From NCBI RefSeq assembly GCF_022836935.1, contig NZ_CP083239.1:3672001-3736000 (forward strand): DNA of 64,000 nucleotides, given 5' to 3'. Origin of the DNA: Ancylobacter polymorphus. Lineage in GTDB: Bacteria > Pseudomonadota > Alphaproteobacteria > Rhizobiales > Xanthobacteraceae. The notes beneath the pieces were generated by a model, which was not told the DNA's origin, made no database searches, and saw only the letters and a list, made by a program, of their open reading frames with translations. Both the position numbers and the translations under genes were made by a program. Below are positions 38,318-48,200 of the stretch, piece by piece (the stretch's first letter is position 1; every line of letters starts with the position of its first letter).

Positions 38318-38734
38318 CTAGCAGGCAACCGCCTGCACATAGCCGGTAGCGGCGTAATCGAGCATCACCCGATCGCGGGTCATCAACCGGTAGCCCTGGT
38401 CACGTGCTGTCGCGATCAGCACACGGTCAACAGGGTCGAGAGGCGGCAAGCCCGGCAGGAAGGATGAGGCGATCAACGTCTCTGGATTCATGAGCGCGAT
38501 GCTCATGCCAGGCAAGCCGGCGAGCGCTGCAAACCACTTCGCCGGCTCCATCGCCAGCCTTACGCGGCCCTGCTCTACCAGACGACCGAGTTCCCAAGCG
38601 GACATCGGTGAAATCGAAATTGGCGCCCCGCGTAGCCGAGCTTCGATCAACGTACCCCTAGCCTCGTCAGAGATCGGTGCCCCCTGCGCTACCCAAAGTG
38701 CGGCGCAGGTATCGAGAAGAAGCGGCATGCTCAT
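38318..38734 (-). CDS. PIN-domain toxin, VapC family
   Basis: A 138-residue PIN-domain ribonuclease. The four acidic active-site residues can be placed at D8 (LLLDTCAALW), E49 (MSAWELGRLV), D103 (PVDRVLIATAR) and D121 (LMTRDRVMLDY). VapC toxins cleave tRNA or rRNA when released from their antitoxin. The ATG ending at 38734 has GGAGGAG eight bases upstream, and this site lies within the end of the preceding gene. That gene's stop codon ends two bases before the ATG, so the two are coupled as in toxin-antitoxin pairs. Confidence 0.9.
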   Translation of the reverse strand: MSMPLLLDTCAALWVAQGAPISDEARGTLIEARLRGAPISISPMSAWELGRLVEQGRVRLAMEPAKWFAALAGLPGMSIALMNPETLIASSFLPGLPPLDPVDRVLIATARDQGYRLMTRDRVMLDYAATGYVQAVAC

Positions 38735-38736
38735 GA

Positions 38737-39270
38737 CTAGTTCTCCTCCGTCCACTCACGTCCATCCAACGGACTATATTCCTTCGATAACTCTTCCGAC
38801 GACGATAGGCGCTCCGTCTGCCAGGCGCCGTCTGACGGCTGGACCGGATGCATCGATGCTGCTTCACCCACCCCGTCGTAGAGATAGATAGGAGCCGTGC
38901 TGGGCAACGTCAGATCAGTTCCAGGTTCGATATGAACCGTCCCTTTCAACCCCCCGAACAACCCAGCTAAGGGAGACCCCGTCGACGCTGGCGCAACCCG
39001 ACTCGCATCGCCTGTCGGGAGCTGCGGAACGCTACGCGCGAACACCAGCCTGCGCGCTGTCATGTCTACGTCCTCAGATCGAAACCCGGCAGCCAGCCAT
39101 GCCTTGGTCATCACACTGTTGGTTGGGTTGTTGCTCCACCATGCTCGATGATTGAACGCCGATTGTGGAAGTTTTGATCCAACAATCCGCTCTATATCCT
39201 CAAATGACATTGATATTCTTGGCTGCGTGCGACTCGCCAAGAACGTCGTCAGGGAACTGTATTTAGACAT
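38737..39270 (-). CDS. Putative antitoxin: HRAWWSN domain (DUF7662-like) fused to a VapB-like tail
   Basis: A 177-residue protein immediately upstream of the PIN toxin. Residues 1-80 resemble a small domain (DUF7662-like, name from memory) with MSFEDIERIVGSKLP and HRAWWSN (41-47) and VDMTARRLVFAR. It may be the DNA-binding part. Residues 101-121 (LAGLFGGLKGTVHIEPGTDL) resemble the short segment found at the C-terminus of many VapB-type antitoxins, where toxin binding occurs. A further 55 acidic residues follow. The antitoxin role is inferred from the tail, the order (antitoxin first) and the two-base spacing. No RHH, AbrB or Phd fold is visible. Confidence 0.65.
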   Translation of the reverse strand: MSKYSSLTTFLASRTQPRISMSFEDIERIVGSKLPQSAFNHRAWWSNNPTNSVMTKAWLAAGFRSEDVDMTARRLVFARSVPQLPTGDASRVAPASTGSPLAGLFGGLKGTVHIEPGTDLTLPSTAPIYLYDGVGEAASMHPVQPSDGAWQTERLSSSEELSKEYSPLDGREWTEEN

Positions 39271-39301
39271 AGTGAGACCCCTTCAATCGCCGTATGTGGG
39301 C

Positions 39302-39330
39302 CTTATAACTAATTTACTACCTTTTCTCAA
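39302..39330 (-). promoter_or_regulatory. Promoter of the toxin-antitoxin module
   Basis: On the minus strand TTGAGA (39325-39330) and TATAAG (39302-39307) are spaced by 17 bases, each one base from consensus. The start of transcription would fall about 25 bases before the antitoxin ATG, a short leader suited to autorepression. Confidence 0.65.
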
Positions 39331-40194
39331 TATGCTCAAAAGGCGGCGCACCACCCAGAGATACGCGACTCCCCCTCGATGCGACCCCTTCGTACTCGTG
39401 CCGCAGCCAAGCCGCCTTCGACGGAAATGTCGCAAAACGCCTCATCTACATTAAAACACACACACAAAAACACCACACACCTTGACCTCCCGATTAGCGC
39501 GATCAGTTTGTTTGATTCTCTCACTAAAATCTTGTTTCTATTGGCTTTATATGAGTTTTCAGAATGGACAAGCCATCGACCCTCCACCGACTTTGGCCCC
39601 ATACTAACTTTATAGTGCATACATTATATTAACTAACTCCGGGGTTGCGAATGCCTTGCACACCGAACGCCCCTCCTGGTTGAGCGCCAGACGAACAAGG
39701 AGCGGTTAGAGTATCCGAGCAGCGCACGTCACATGCATATGACCCGCCCCAACCAAGAGCAGCCCACCCCATGCGATTAGGCTCCCTGGCAGGCCCAGGC
39801 ACACAAAAACCCGACGGCTTCCGCTCTAACACCTTACTGTTGGCCTATATGCACTGGGGGATTCATTGATTTCATATTTTAGTTGCAATTTTTTTGATAT
39901 CTATTTGTATAATATCTCTTATCATCGTTCTCAACGCTCCCCTCCCGACGATGCGTATCTGACCGCCCGCAATGGGTGTGGCGTTTATACATACGCAACG
40001 GACACACACTGTTCCATCAGACGACATATTGCTATGCGCTTGAAGTCAGAGATAGGCACTGATCTGAGCCTGGAACTTTGACTGCAGGTCGCCGGACATC
40101 CTGCGGCAGAGACAACCACCACCTGCCGTGCGGCAACCAGTTGTTTACCAAAACTGTGTTAAGATTCCCGAAATGAGACCGAAGGGGTTGCCAT
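39331..40194. other. AT-richer non-coding stretch
   Basis: About 860 bases with visibly lower GC than the rest of the window, notably 39450-39640 and 39840-40080. It includes a CA-repeat-like run near 39455-39480. Short open frames exist on both strands (a 94-codon one on minus at 39336-39620 is the longest) but none resembles a known protein or has a good start site. No RNA gene was recognised. It is probably acquired or decayed DNA. Confidence 0.5.
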
Positions 40195-40893
40195 ATGCCT
40201 GAGCTTCATCGTCGTGCTGTTATTGGGCTGTGTGTAGCCAGTGCGGCAGTCGCCTTGGGAGGGTGCAAACGAGCCCCTACTACCGGCACCACTCTATCGT
40301 CGGCCAGTGCAAACCCGACCGCTATGCTCTCGGGTCGTTATGGTGCCGTGGCGGATAAATTTCCTATTTCGGCCGTCGATATCTCGCAGATGAATCCAAC
40401 CTATCTGCGCCGCGAGGTTGTCTATCAATCGCCCTATCCGGTGGGGACGGTTGTGATCGATCCGGCTGCGCACTTCCTTTACCTGATCCAGCCAGGTGGC
40501 ACCGCGATGCGCTACGGTGTCGGTGTGGGCAAGGAAGGTTTCGGCTGGTCCGGCGCCGCCACGATAAACTCGAAGCAGGAGTGGCCGGATTGGTATCCCC
40601 CAAAGGAAATGATCCAGCGACGCCCGGACATTCAGGCGCAACTCACTAAGCTGCAGGGTGGCGACGGAGTGCCGGGAGGCTTGTCCAACCCGCTAGGTGC
40701 CAGGGCGATGTATCTCTGGCAGGACGGAAAAGACACACTCTATCGTATCCATGGTACGTTGGAGCCCGAGACGATCGGCACAAATGTCTCTTCGGGCTGC
40801 ATCCGGATGATCAATCAGGATGCTATTGATCTCTACGGGCGCGTGGGGGTGGGTACGAAGGTCGTCGTGCTTGGGTCAAAGCCCGCCAGCTAA
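40195..40893 (+). CDS. L,D-transpeptidase lipoprotein (YkuD domain)
   Basis: A 232-residue envelope enzyme that forms 3-3 peptidoglycan cross-links or attaches proteins to peptidoglycan. The signal peptide ends in a lipobox (VALGGC, Cys 24), so it should be a lipoprotein. The YkuD domain (about 80-228) has its catalytic motif intact: His 186 in RIHGTLEPETIGT and Cys 202 in VSSGCIRM. The ATG at 40195 has AAGGGG upstream. This compact single-domain form is common, often in many copies, in Hyphomicrobiales. Confidence 0.92.
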   Translation: MPELHRRAVIGLCVASAAVALGGCKRAPTTGTTLSSASANPTAMLSGRYGAVADKFPISAVDISQMNPTYLRREVVYQSPYPVGTVVIDPAAHFLYLIQPGGTAMRYGVGVGKEGFGWSGAATINSKQEWPDWYPPKEMIQRRPDIQAQLTKLQGGDGVPGGLSNPLGARAMYLWQDGKDTLYRIHGTLEPETIGTNVSSGCIRMINQDAIDLYGRVGVGTKVVVLGSKPAS

Positions 40894-41026
40894 AGCCGCG
40901 CAGCTGGTATCTGCCGCTGCAATCTTCGCGCGTGTGGTAGATTAGCCTTTCCGTGAGCCGTGCAGGGACTCGTTTGTGGTATTTGAGCGACACGCTAACG
41001 GCTCAGCCAATCCTCGAGGCGGTCAG

Positions 41027-41683
41027 ATGAGTGGCAGAATCATCACTATCGCGCAGCAGAAGGGTGGATCCGGCAAGACAACGCTGGCTGCCCACCTTGC
41101 TGTGGCTCTTTCACAACGCCCTTTGGAAGGAGAGCCGACCCGCGTGGCACTCCTCGACTGCGACCCTCAGGGGAGCCTGGGCGAGTGGTTCGAGGTTCGC
41201 GAAAGAACTCTCGGAGACGAAGCGACCGGCCTCTCATTCCGCACCGCGTCAGGCTGGGGCGCCCGACGTGAGGCACGCAGCCTCGCCCGCGATCACCATT
41301 TCATCATTATCGACACGCCCCCGAAGTCGGATGTGGAGTCGCGTCCGGCTATCGAAGTGGCCGATCTGGTGGGGGTGCCTGTCCAGCCAACTCCTGTCGA
41401 TTTATGGGCCACTCGGCCGACACTGGAGATGATCAACAAGGAGGGAGCCTCCTGCCTTCTGGTCATCAATCGGGCCCAACCCCGCGCCGCCTTGACCAAG
41501 GAGATCGCCTCCGCCATCGAAGCCCTGGCCCATCCCGCGGCTCACGCACGGCTCGGCAATCGCGTTGGCTTCGCCGCCAGCATGGGACAAGGCTTGACGC
41601 TGCTTGAGACGGAGCCAGGCTCCAAGGGCGCTTTGGAAGTGGAGGCGCTGGCAGCAGAGTTCATGGCTCTGCTCCGCCGTTAG
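41027..41683 (+). CDS. Orphan ParA-family ATPase
   Basis: A 218-residue deviant Walker ATPase of the ParA/MinD superfamily. The P-loop is QQKGGSGKTT (K12 and K17), with LLDCDPQGSLGEW and IIIDTPPKSDVE as the switch and Walker A' motifs. There is no N-terminal DNA-binding extension and no parB or parS partner nearby, so it is unlikely to be a plasmid partition pair. Stand-alone ParAs position various cellular cargos; the cargo here is unknown. The ATG at 41027 is used; 17 codons upstream in frame are rejected as unlike the family. Confidence 0.88.
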   Translation: MSGRIITIAQQKGGSGKTTLAAHLAVALSQRPLEGEPTRVALLDCDPQGSLGEWFEVRERTLGDEATGLSFRTASGWGARREARSLARDHHFIIIDTPPKSDVESRPAIEVADLVGVPVQPTPVDLWATRPTLEMINKEGASCLLVINRAQPRAALTKEIASAIEALAHPAAHARLGNRVGFAASMGQGLTLLETEPGSKGALEVEALAAEFMALLRR

Positions 41684-43223
41684 GCGCATTCGCCCGGAAG
41701 CCAGTGGTGGCGGTAATTTTACGGCTCGCTGCGATGCCCAGCTCCCCGAGCCGCGCAGAACGGCGCAGAAGCGCTCCCGTCCGGCGCCCCCTCCGCCTCT
41801 GCGGATGCGGCCGATTGAATCGTTGCCTTTGCCGAGTCAGCCTCTCGCAGATGTACGGCATGCCGTGTTTGACGGCTGCGTTTTGGAACGCGCCGCTAGG
41901 CCAAATATCCGGCAAGGGTCGCGCGACCGCCGCTCTGCGATGAAGGCCTCGTCGCGCGCACGCCTGCGAAGGCAGCCGCTTGGCGAGTCGGCGCTCGGCG
42001 GTATCCACGCGGCGCGGGCGAGCCCAGTGCGGGGCGAAGGCTGGGCGGCGCGACCACCGTTTCAACCAGCGTCGCCCTGGTAGCGGCAGGCTTGGCAACG
42101 GTGAGGAGATAGTCCGACCATGCTCAGGCGACCACGCTTAGAATGCGCTCGCGAGCATTGATGGACAGGCAGCGGTGCCATCATCAAGAGCCGTCGCAAG
42201 GCCCTTCCTGCGCCGACGGACCCAGCCGACCCGCCGGGGCACAGCCAACCGCGCTCCGAGCCACTGCGGCAAGGCGAGCGTTGTCTCGCTGTTGCCCCAC
42301 CTTATGCGCCCGTAGAGAAAGTCGCCCGAGGCGCGACCGAGGCCCGGACCGTAACGGGTAGCGAATGGGGCGGACGGCACGCGAACTCGCCCAGCATTTG
42401 CGCCGCGCGCGTAACAAGACGTCAGCAAAAAGGGCGGATCGGCACCTTCTGCCGGTGCCGAACCGCTGCGGCGATCCGGCCAGCGACGCCTTGGAGGGAG
42501 TTCGCGACATGCGCCTCTTGTCCAGCGCGACGCAGGCGTGCGTCCAAGCAGCTTGGGCTGGATAAACGGCCAGCCATGGCGCAGATGTCGACAGCCCGAG
42601 CGGCGCGCTACGGGCAGGGCGCCGGCGGCGGCCCTTCCGCGCCCATTCAGCACCGTGCAGCTTCCGGCCTCACATCGCCGGAGGGGCAATCCCGCGCGTC
42701 GGCGGGTGTCAGCGGCACAATGAGGCAGCGACATCAGTGCCAAGGTCGAAGGCGGCTCCGGAGGCGTGCCACCACGCCGGTGTGGCGGCAGCGCTGTCAT
42801 GCCCGACGTCTAACAGAGCCCCCCGTTTTGCACGCTTCCGTCATTTGCCCAAAGCGGCCCGGGAGCGTCTCTTTGGCCTTGCGACCGCACACGCTTCCGG
42901 CTGGCGGCGACGATGGAACTTTTGGTCGCCTCAGCTGTCATGGCGGGTGGGAAGGACCTCAGCGGGGGCAGCCTTCCGTGTGGGCATTGCGAGGCCGGAA
43001 GGGAAGCGGCAAGCCTTTGGCTCATGCCGGAAATCGGCCCGGCTTGCGCGCGGAAATTTGCATTCTTCGGCTCACAAGGTTGACGCTTGCCCTTCAGACA
43101 CGGCAATCAAGGGGAAGGCTCTCCTATGGAAAGCCGGCGTTCATTGTCGCTGCGTTAAGGTCTCGCCGGCAGAAGACCGTGCCCGCGGCCCGGGCTCGGA
43201 AACAGTAAGGGGGAGGAAACGGC
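41684..43223. other. 1.5-kb region without a recognisable gene
   Basis: Several open frames of 60-220 codons occur on both strands, but their translations are Arg/Ala/Pro-rich and look like readings of high-GC non-coding DNA. I could not match any to a protein family. The promoter for tamA-tamB should lie near its right end. A decayed mobile element is possible, as seen for IS481 5 kb to the left. Confidence 0.5.
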
Positions 43224-45224
43224 TTGGCGTTTGAAAGGCGGACGAAGGGGCTCTGGCTTGTGCTCGCCTTTTGCGCGGCGCTGGTTCTGTCTGCCTTCCC
43301 CGTTCCGGCCTTTGCCCAGTTGTTCGGCGGCCCGCAGGATGAAACGAACGAGAACGGCGCCGCCGGTGGCTTCTTCGGACCGATCGTCAATCTGTTCAGC
43401 CCCAAACCGCTGGCGTCAGGCCCCCCGGCGCCGGACGCAACACCTTATACTGTGTCGCTCACGGTTACTGGCGGCGACAGCGCGCTGAGGGACCGCATTG
43501 AGGCGGCCTCCGTGCTTGAACGGCTCAGCGAGCGTCCGCCATCGGGCGCGGCCGGCCTGGTGCGCAGGGCGCTGGCCGATCATCGTGACATCAACGCCGC
43601 TCTGTACGCGGCGGGCCATTATGGCGGCATCATCCGCATCCGCCTCGCCGGCATCGCGCCGGACGCGCCGGACATCTTCCAGCGCGTCGAGGCGGCGCGG
43701 GCGAGCGGTCCGGTGCCCGTGGAGATCGACGTGCAGGCCGGACCGCTGTTCCAGTTCGGGCGCGTGGAACTGCTCGACGCCGCGAACCGGCGCCCGCTGG
43801 CGGAAGCGCCGTCACTGACGCGGCTGCGGCTGGAGCCGGGTGAGCCAGCCCTCGCGACGTCCATCGTCCGTGCCGAAGGCGCAATCATCGACCACTGGCG
43901 ACGCATGGCGCATCCCTTCGCGCGCGTGGCGGATAAGGAGGTCGTGGCTGATCACAAAACGAATAAGGTGGATGTCACCTTCCTTATCGCTCCCGGCCCA
44001 GTGGCTACGTTCGGCCATTTCACTGTCGTCGGCGCCGATTTCCTCACGCCGGGCTTCATCGAAGAGCGTATCGAGATCACTCCGGGCACGCCCTATTCGC
44101 CCGAAGTGCTGGACCGTCTGCGCCGGCGCCTGCTGGAATATGAAGCCATCGCCAGCGTGCGCATCAACGAGGCGGACAGGCTGGCGCCCGATGGTAGCCT
44201 GCCGATCACCATCGAGGTCTCGGCGCGACTGCCGCGCTATGTCGGCTTCAGCGCCACCTATTCCTCAACGGACGGTTCGGCCATCAACGCCTATTGGGGA
44301 CACCGCAACCTGTTTGGCGGCGGTGAGACTCTGCGGCTCGACGCGCAGGTATCGTGGTTTGGTGAGAAATCTGAAGCTGTGCCAAACGCCGATCCGTTCG
44401 GCTACAAGCTGGCCGCCACGTTCGTGAAGCCCGGCATCTACACCGCGCAGGATGATCTCGTCGCCAACGCCGCCGTGCTGCGCGAGGTGACAAACGCCTA
44501 TGTTCGCGAGGCGGTAACTCTGCTCGCCGGCATTCGTCACCGTTACAGCGACGACCTCACGCTTCAGGTGAGCCTGGACCTTGAACAGTCGCAGGTGGAG
44601 GACAGTACCGGCACCAATGATTACGGCATTGTTGGCGTGCCGATCGAACTCACCTACGACAGCACCGACAGCAAGCTCGACCCGTCGCGCGGCTGGCGCG
44701 CCACGGCGACGGTGGAGCCTTTCGCCTATCTCGGCGATGCCGGCGCCGGTCCCACGCTGTTCCGCGGCTCCGTGTCGACCTATCACGCCTTCGACGAGAA
44801 CAAGCGCTTCATCCTCGCCGGCCGCATGGCCGCCGGCAGCATCATCGGCGCGGGACTCTACGACGTGCCGCCGCAGCGGCGCTTCTATGTCGGCGGCGGC
44901 GGTTCGCTACGCGGCTATGACTACCAGTCCGCCAGCCCGCGCAATGAGGACGGCATCATCATCGGCGGGCGCAGCTTCTTCGAAGCGTCGGTAGAGGCCC
45001 GCCTGCGCGTCACCGACACCATCGGCATCGTGCCGTTCTTCGACATGGGTTCGGCCTTCGCCTCCGAATGGCCGGACTTCGATAGCATCAAGTACTCGGC
45101 GGGCATCGGCCTGCGTTATTACACCGCGATCGGTCCTCTGCGGGTGGACCTCGCCTTCCCGCTCAATCCCGGGCCCGAGGATGGTGATTTCGGAGTCTAT
45201 GTCAGCCTGGGGCAGGCCTTCTGA
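43224..45224 (+). CDS. tamA: TamA, outer-membrane translocation and assembly protein (Omp85 family)
   Basis: A 666-residue Omp85-family barrel protein. A signal peptide (about 1-32, ending PAFAQ) is followed by a linker, periplasmic POTRA-like domains (about 80-330) and a C-terminal 16-strand barrel domain with the GSLRGYDYQ-type motif. The protein ends in Phe (SLGQAF), the usual outer-membrane signal. It starts with TTG at 43224; the strong GGGGGAGG site seven bases upstream supports this, and no ATG fits. With TamB it forms the translocation and assembly module, involved in outer-membrane protein insertion and lipid transport. Its stop overlaps the tamB start by one base. Confidence 0.9.
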   Translation: MAFERRTKGLWLVLAFCAALVLSAFPVPAFAQLFGGPQDETNENGAAGGFFGPIVNLFSPKPLASGPPAPDATPYTVSLTVTGGDSALRDRIEAASVLERLSERPPSGAAGLVRRALADHRDINAALYAAGHYGGIIRIRLAGIAPDAPDIFQRVEAARASGPVPVEIDVQAGPLFQFGRVELLDAANRRPLAEAPSLTRLRLEPGEPALATSIVRAEGAIIDHWRRMAHPFARVADKEVVADHKTNKVDVTFLIAPGPVATFGHFTVVGADFLTPGFIEERIEITPGTPYSPEVLDRLRRRLLEYEAIASVRINEADRLAPDGSLPITIEVSARLPRYVGFSATYSSTDGSAINAYWGHRNLFGGGETLRLDAQVSWFGEKSEAVPNADPFGYKLAATFVKPGIYTAQDDLVANAAVLREVTNAYVREAVTLLAGIRHRYSDDLTLQVSLDLEQSQVEDSTGTNDYGIVGVPIELTYDSTDSKLDPSRGWRATATVEPFAYLGDAGAGPTLFRGSVSTYHAFDENKRFILAGRMAAGSIIGAGLYDVPPQRRFYVGGGGSLRGYDYQSASPRNEDGIIIGGRSFFEASVEARLRVTDTIGIVPFFDMGSAFASEWPDFDSIKYSAGIGLRYYTAIGPLRVDLAFPLNPGPEDGDFGVYVSLGQAF

Positions 45225-48200
45225 TGACGCGCGCGCTCAAAATGCTTGGAATGGTCCTGCTCGCGCTGCTGCTGGTGCTGGTCGGCGCCTTCGGCGCGCT
45301 GCAAACGCCGCCGGGCAAAGCGCTGCTCGCCAACATCGCCTCGTCGCTGGCCTCCTCTCCGGGACTTATCGTTTCCGTACGCGGCCTCAGGGGATTCGTG
45401 CCGTTCGATATGAGCGTGGAGGCCATTGACCTCGCCGATGCCGAAGGGCCGTTCGCCCGCATTGAGGACACCCGGCTCGAATGGCGCCCCCTGGCGCTGC
45501 TCTCCGGGCGTGTGGAGGTCACGTCACTGTCCGCGGCACGCGTCAGCCTGAACCGCCGCCCGGTGCTGCCGTCCTCGCCCGCAAATGCCAATGGGGGATC
45601 AAGCTTCGCCTTCCCCGTGCAGATCCAGTCGCTTGCGATCGCCGACATCACCCTCGCCGAGCCTGTGCTCGACCATGCGGCGCGACTGTCCTTCAGTGGC
45701 TCTGCCGACCTCGCCTCGCTGACACAAGGCCTGTCGGCGACCTTCGCGTTCGAGCGGCTTGATGCACCGGGCTCGCTAAAGGGTTCTGCCGGCTACGCAC
45801 CGGAGGCCGGCTTCCTCAACCTGGACATCACCGCGCGCGAACCGGCTGGCGGTTTGATGGCGCGCGCCGCCGGTTTCGACGGCTTGCCCGAGATTTCAGC
45901 CGACGTGAAAGGCGCCGGGCCGCTGGATGCCTGGGACGGACATTTGCGCCTGCGCGTGGGCGATCTAGCGGAAGCCAGCGGCGCCGCGGGGGTTCGCGCG
46001 GTCGCCACCGGGCACAAGATCAACCTTGCCCTTGACGCGGATCTGGCGCGTATTTTGCCGGCAAATATATCGCCGCTCTTTGAAGGTCGCAGTGAGTTAG
46101 CCGGCTCAGGAACAGTGGATTCCGGGCTGAATCTGGCCATTGAGAGTTTTACGGCCCACACCGCAGGCTTCCAGGCTCGCCTGAGCGGCTCGCTGATGGC
46201 CGATCAGTCCGCCGATCTCGCCTTCGAGGCCCAATTGGGCGACGCCGCGCGCTATGCTGAGCTCGCGCCGGGCATAGACTGGCAGGAACTCGCCCTGTCA
46301 GGCACGCTCAAAGGTGCGGTGCTCCGGCCAACCGTCGAGGCGCGAATCACCGCCGCTCAGCTGGCAGGAAAAGACTACCGCGCCGCGGCCGCAGCCGCCA
46401 CGGTCCGGACGTTGCCGGATGCGGGAGGCGCCCTCGCTTTCGCCATTGAGGGAACGGCGAATGGGCTGTCGGCGCCGGACCCGGACGCTGCCGCAGCGCT
46501 TGGCACCGAGGCACGCTTTTCTGCCTCGGGAACTCTCCCCGCCAACGGCGCCGCGGTGCTTGAGGCCGCTTCCGCCGATCTCGCGGCGATAACCGCACGC
46601 TTTGCCGGGCATGCCGACTCGCGCGCCATCGACGGTGATCTTAATGTCAGCCGGCTCAACCTTGCCGCCTTCTCACCGCTTGCCGGCCGTCCCCTCGCCG
46701 GTTCAGCCGTGGTCGACGCCCGGCTTTCCGCCTCCACCGATTTCAGCCGCGCCAGCGCCGTCGTAAAAGGCCGCGCGGAGCGGCTCGAGACGGGTATCGA
46801 GCGGCTCGACGCACTGTTGGGCCGCAGCGTCCGCATCGACGGCGCCCTCGCCCGCGACGGCGCCAACGCGCTGGCCGTGGACAATCTGAAGATCGATACC
46901 GATGGCATCTCTGCGACCGTCAATGGCCGCCTCGCCACGGATGTCGCCAACCTGACCGCCGCGCTTACCCTGGACGATCTGGCGCGGCTCGATCCGCGCC
47001 TGGCCGGCGGAGCCGAGGCCAACGCCGCCTTCTCCGGGACGCTCGAGGCCCTCGGCGTGACGGCGACGTTGCACGTGCCGAATGGCATGGCGGAAGGCCG
47101 GCCGCTGCGCGATCTCACAATCGACATCAGCGCAACAGACATTACCAGGCAACTCGCTGGCGCCTTCACCCTGGCCGGTGAGATTGGCGGCAAGCCGGCG
47201 CGCGGCATCGCCGCGCTGCGGACGCAGCCGGACGGAACCCGCCAGCTGTCAGGCCTCGATCTCGCCATCGGTTCAGTCACGGCCCGTGGCGACCTGGCGC
47301 TGAGCCCCGCCGGTTTGGCCTCAGGGAGGCTCGCGATCGTTGCGGGCGACCTCGCCGACATTGCCGCGCTCACCCTCACGGAGATGGCGGGCGCGCTGAA
47401 CGCCGATGTCACGCTGAGCGTCGCGCAGGGCCGCCAGAACGCCGATATACGCGCGAGCGCCCAGCAGCTGCGGGCGTTCGACCAGAGCGTCGGCTCCGCC
47501 GAGATCAATGGCCGCGTTCTCGATCTGCGCGGCGTGCCTATGCTGGATGGCACGGCGGCCTTGCGCGCCGTCTCGGTAGCGGACGTTGCCGTCGACACTG
47601 CAACCCTTCGGGCTACCGGTAACGCCACCGGCACCGACCTGACGGTGGAGGCGCTCACCCAGGGCACCAATCTGCGTGCCGGCGGCCGGCTGGAGCCACG
47701 GCCGGACGGCGCCCACCTCCGGCTCGACCGGCTCACCGCCACCCGCCCCGGGCTTAATGCGGCCCTAAGCGCGCCGGCCACCCTTACTCTCACGGGCGGC
47801 ACCGTCGCCATCGACCGTTTCGCGCTCGCCGCCGGCGGCGGCACCGCCACGGTCTCGGGAACCGTCGGGGAGCGGCTCGACCTCGCAGTAGACCTCCGCG
47901 CTCTGCCGCTCTCGCTGCTCAATATCGTTGCGCCGGAAACAAACCTGTCCGGCACGCTGGCCGGCACCGCACGCATCGGCGGCACCGCCTCGGCCCCGAC
48001 GGGACCGTTTGACCTGCGCATCACCCGCCTGAGCCGGCCCGACCTCGCCAGTTCCGGCGCCGGGCCGTTCGACATTGCGGCCAATGGCACGCTCGGCAAT
48101 GGCAGAGCGCAGCTCAGGGCGACCATTGCGGGCACCAACCTGCAGAATTTCACCGTCAGCGGCTCGGTTCCGCTCGGGGCGGGCGATCTCGACCTCGCCT

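Noticed and set aside
39450..39485. CA-rich run as a CRISPR or tandem repeat array
   Set aside because: It is a short, imperfect CA run with no regular repeat and spacer pattern.
40976..41683. A plasmid-type parAB partition locus
   Set aside because: No ParB-like gene or parS-like repeat was seen on either side of the ParA gene.
42138..42800. A 220-codon minus-strand frame before tamA as a real gene
   Set aside because: No ribosome binding site, an Arg/Ala/Pro-biased composition, and no recognisable motif. Equally long frames overlap it on the other strand.
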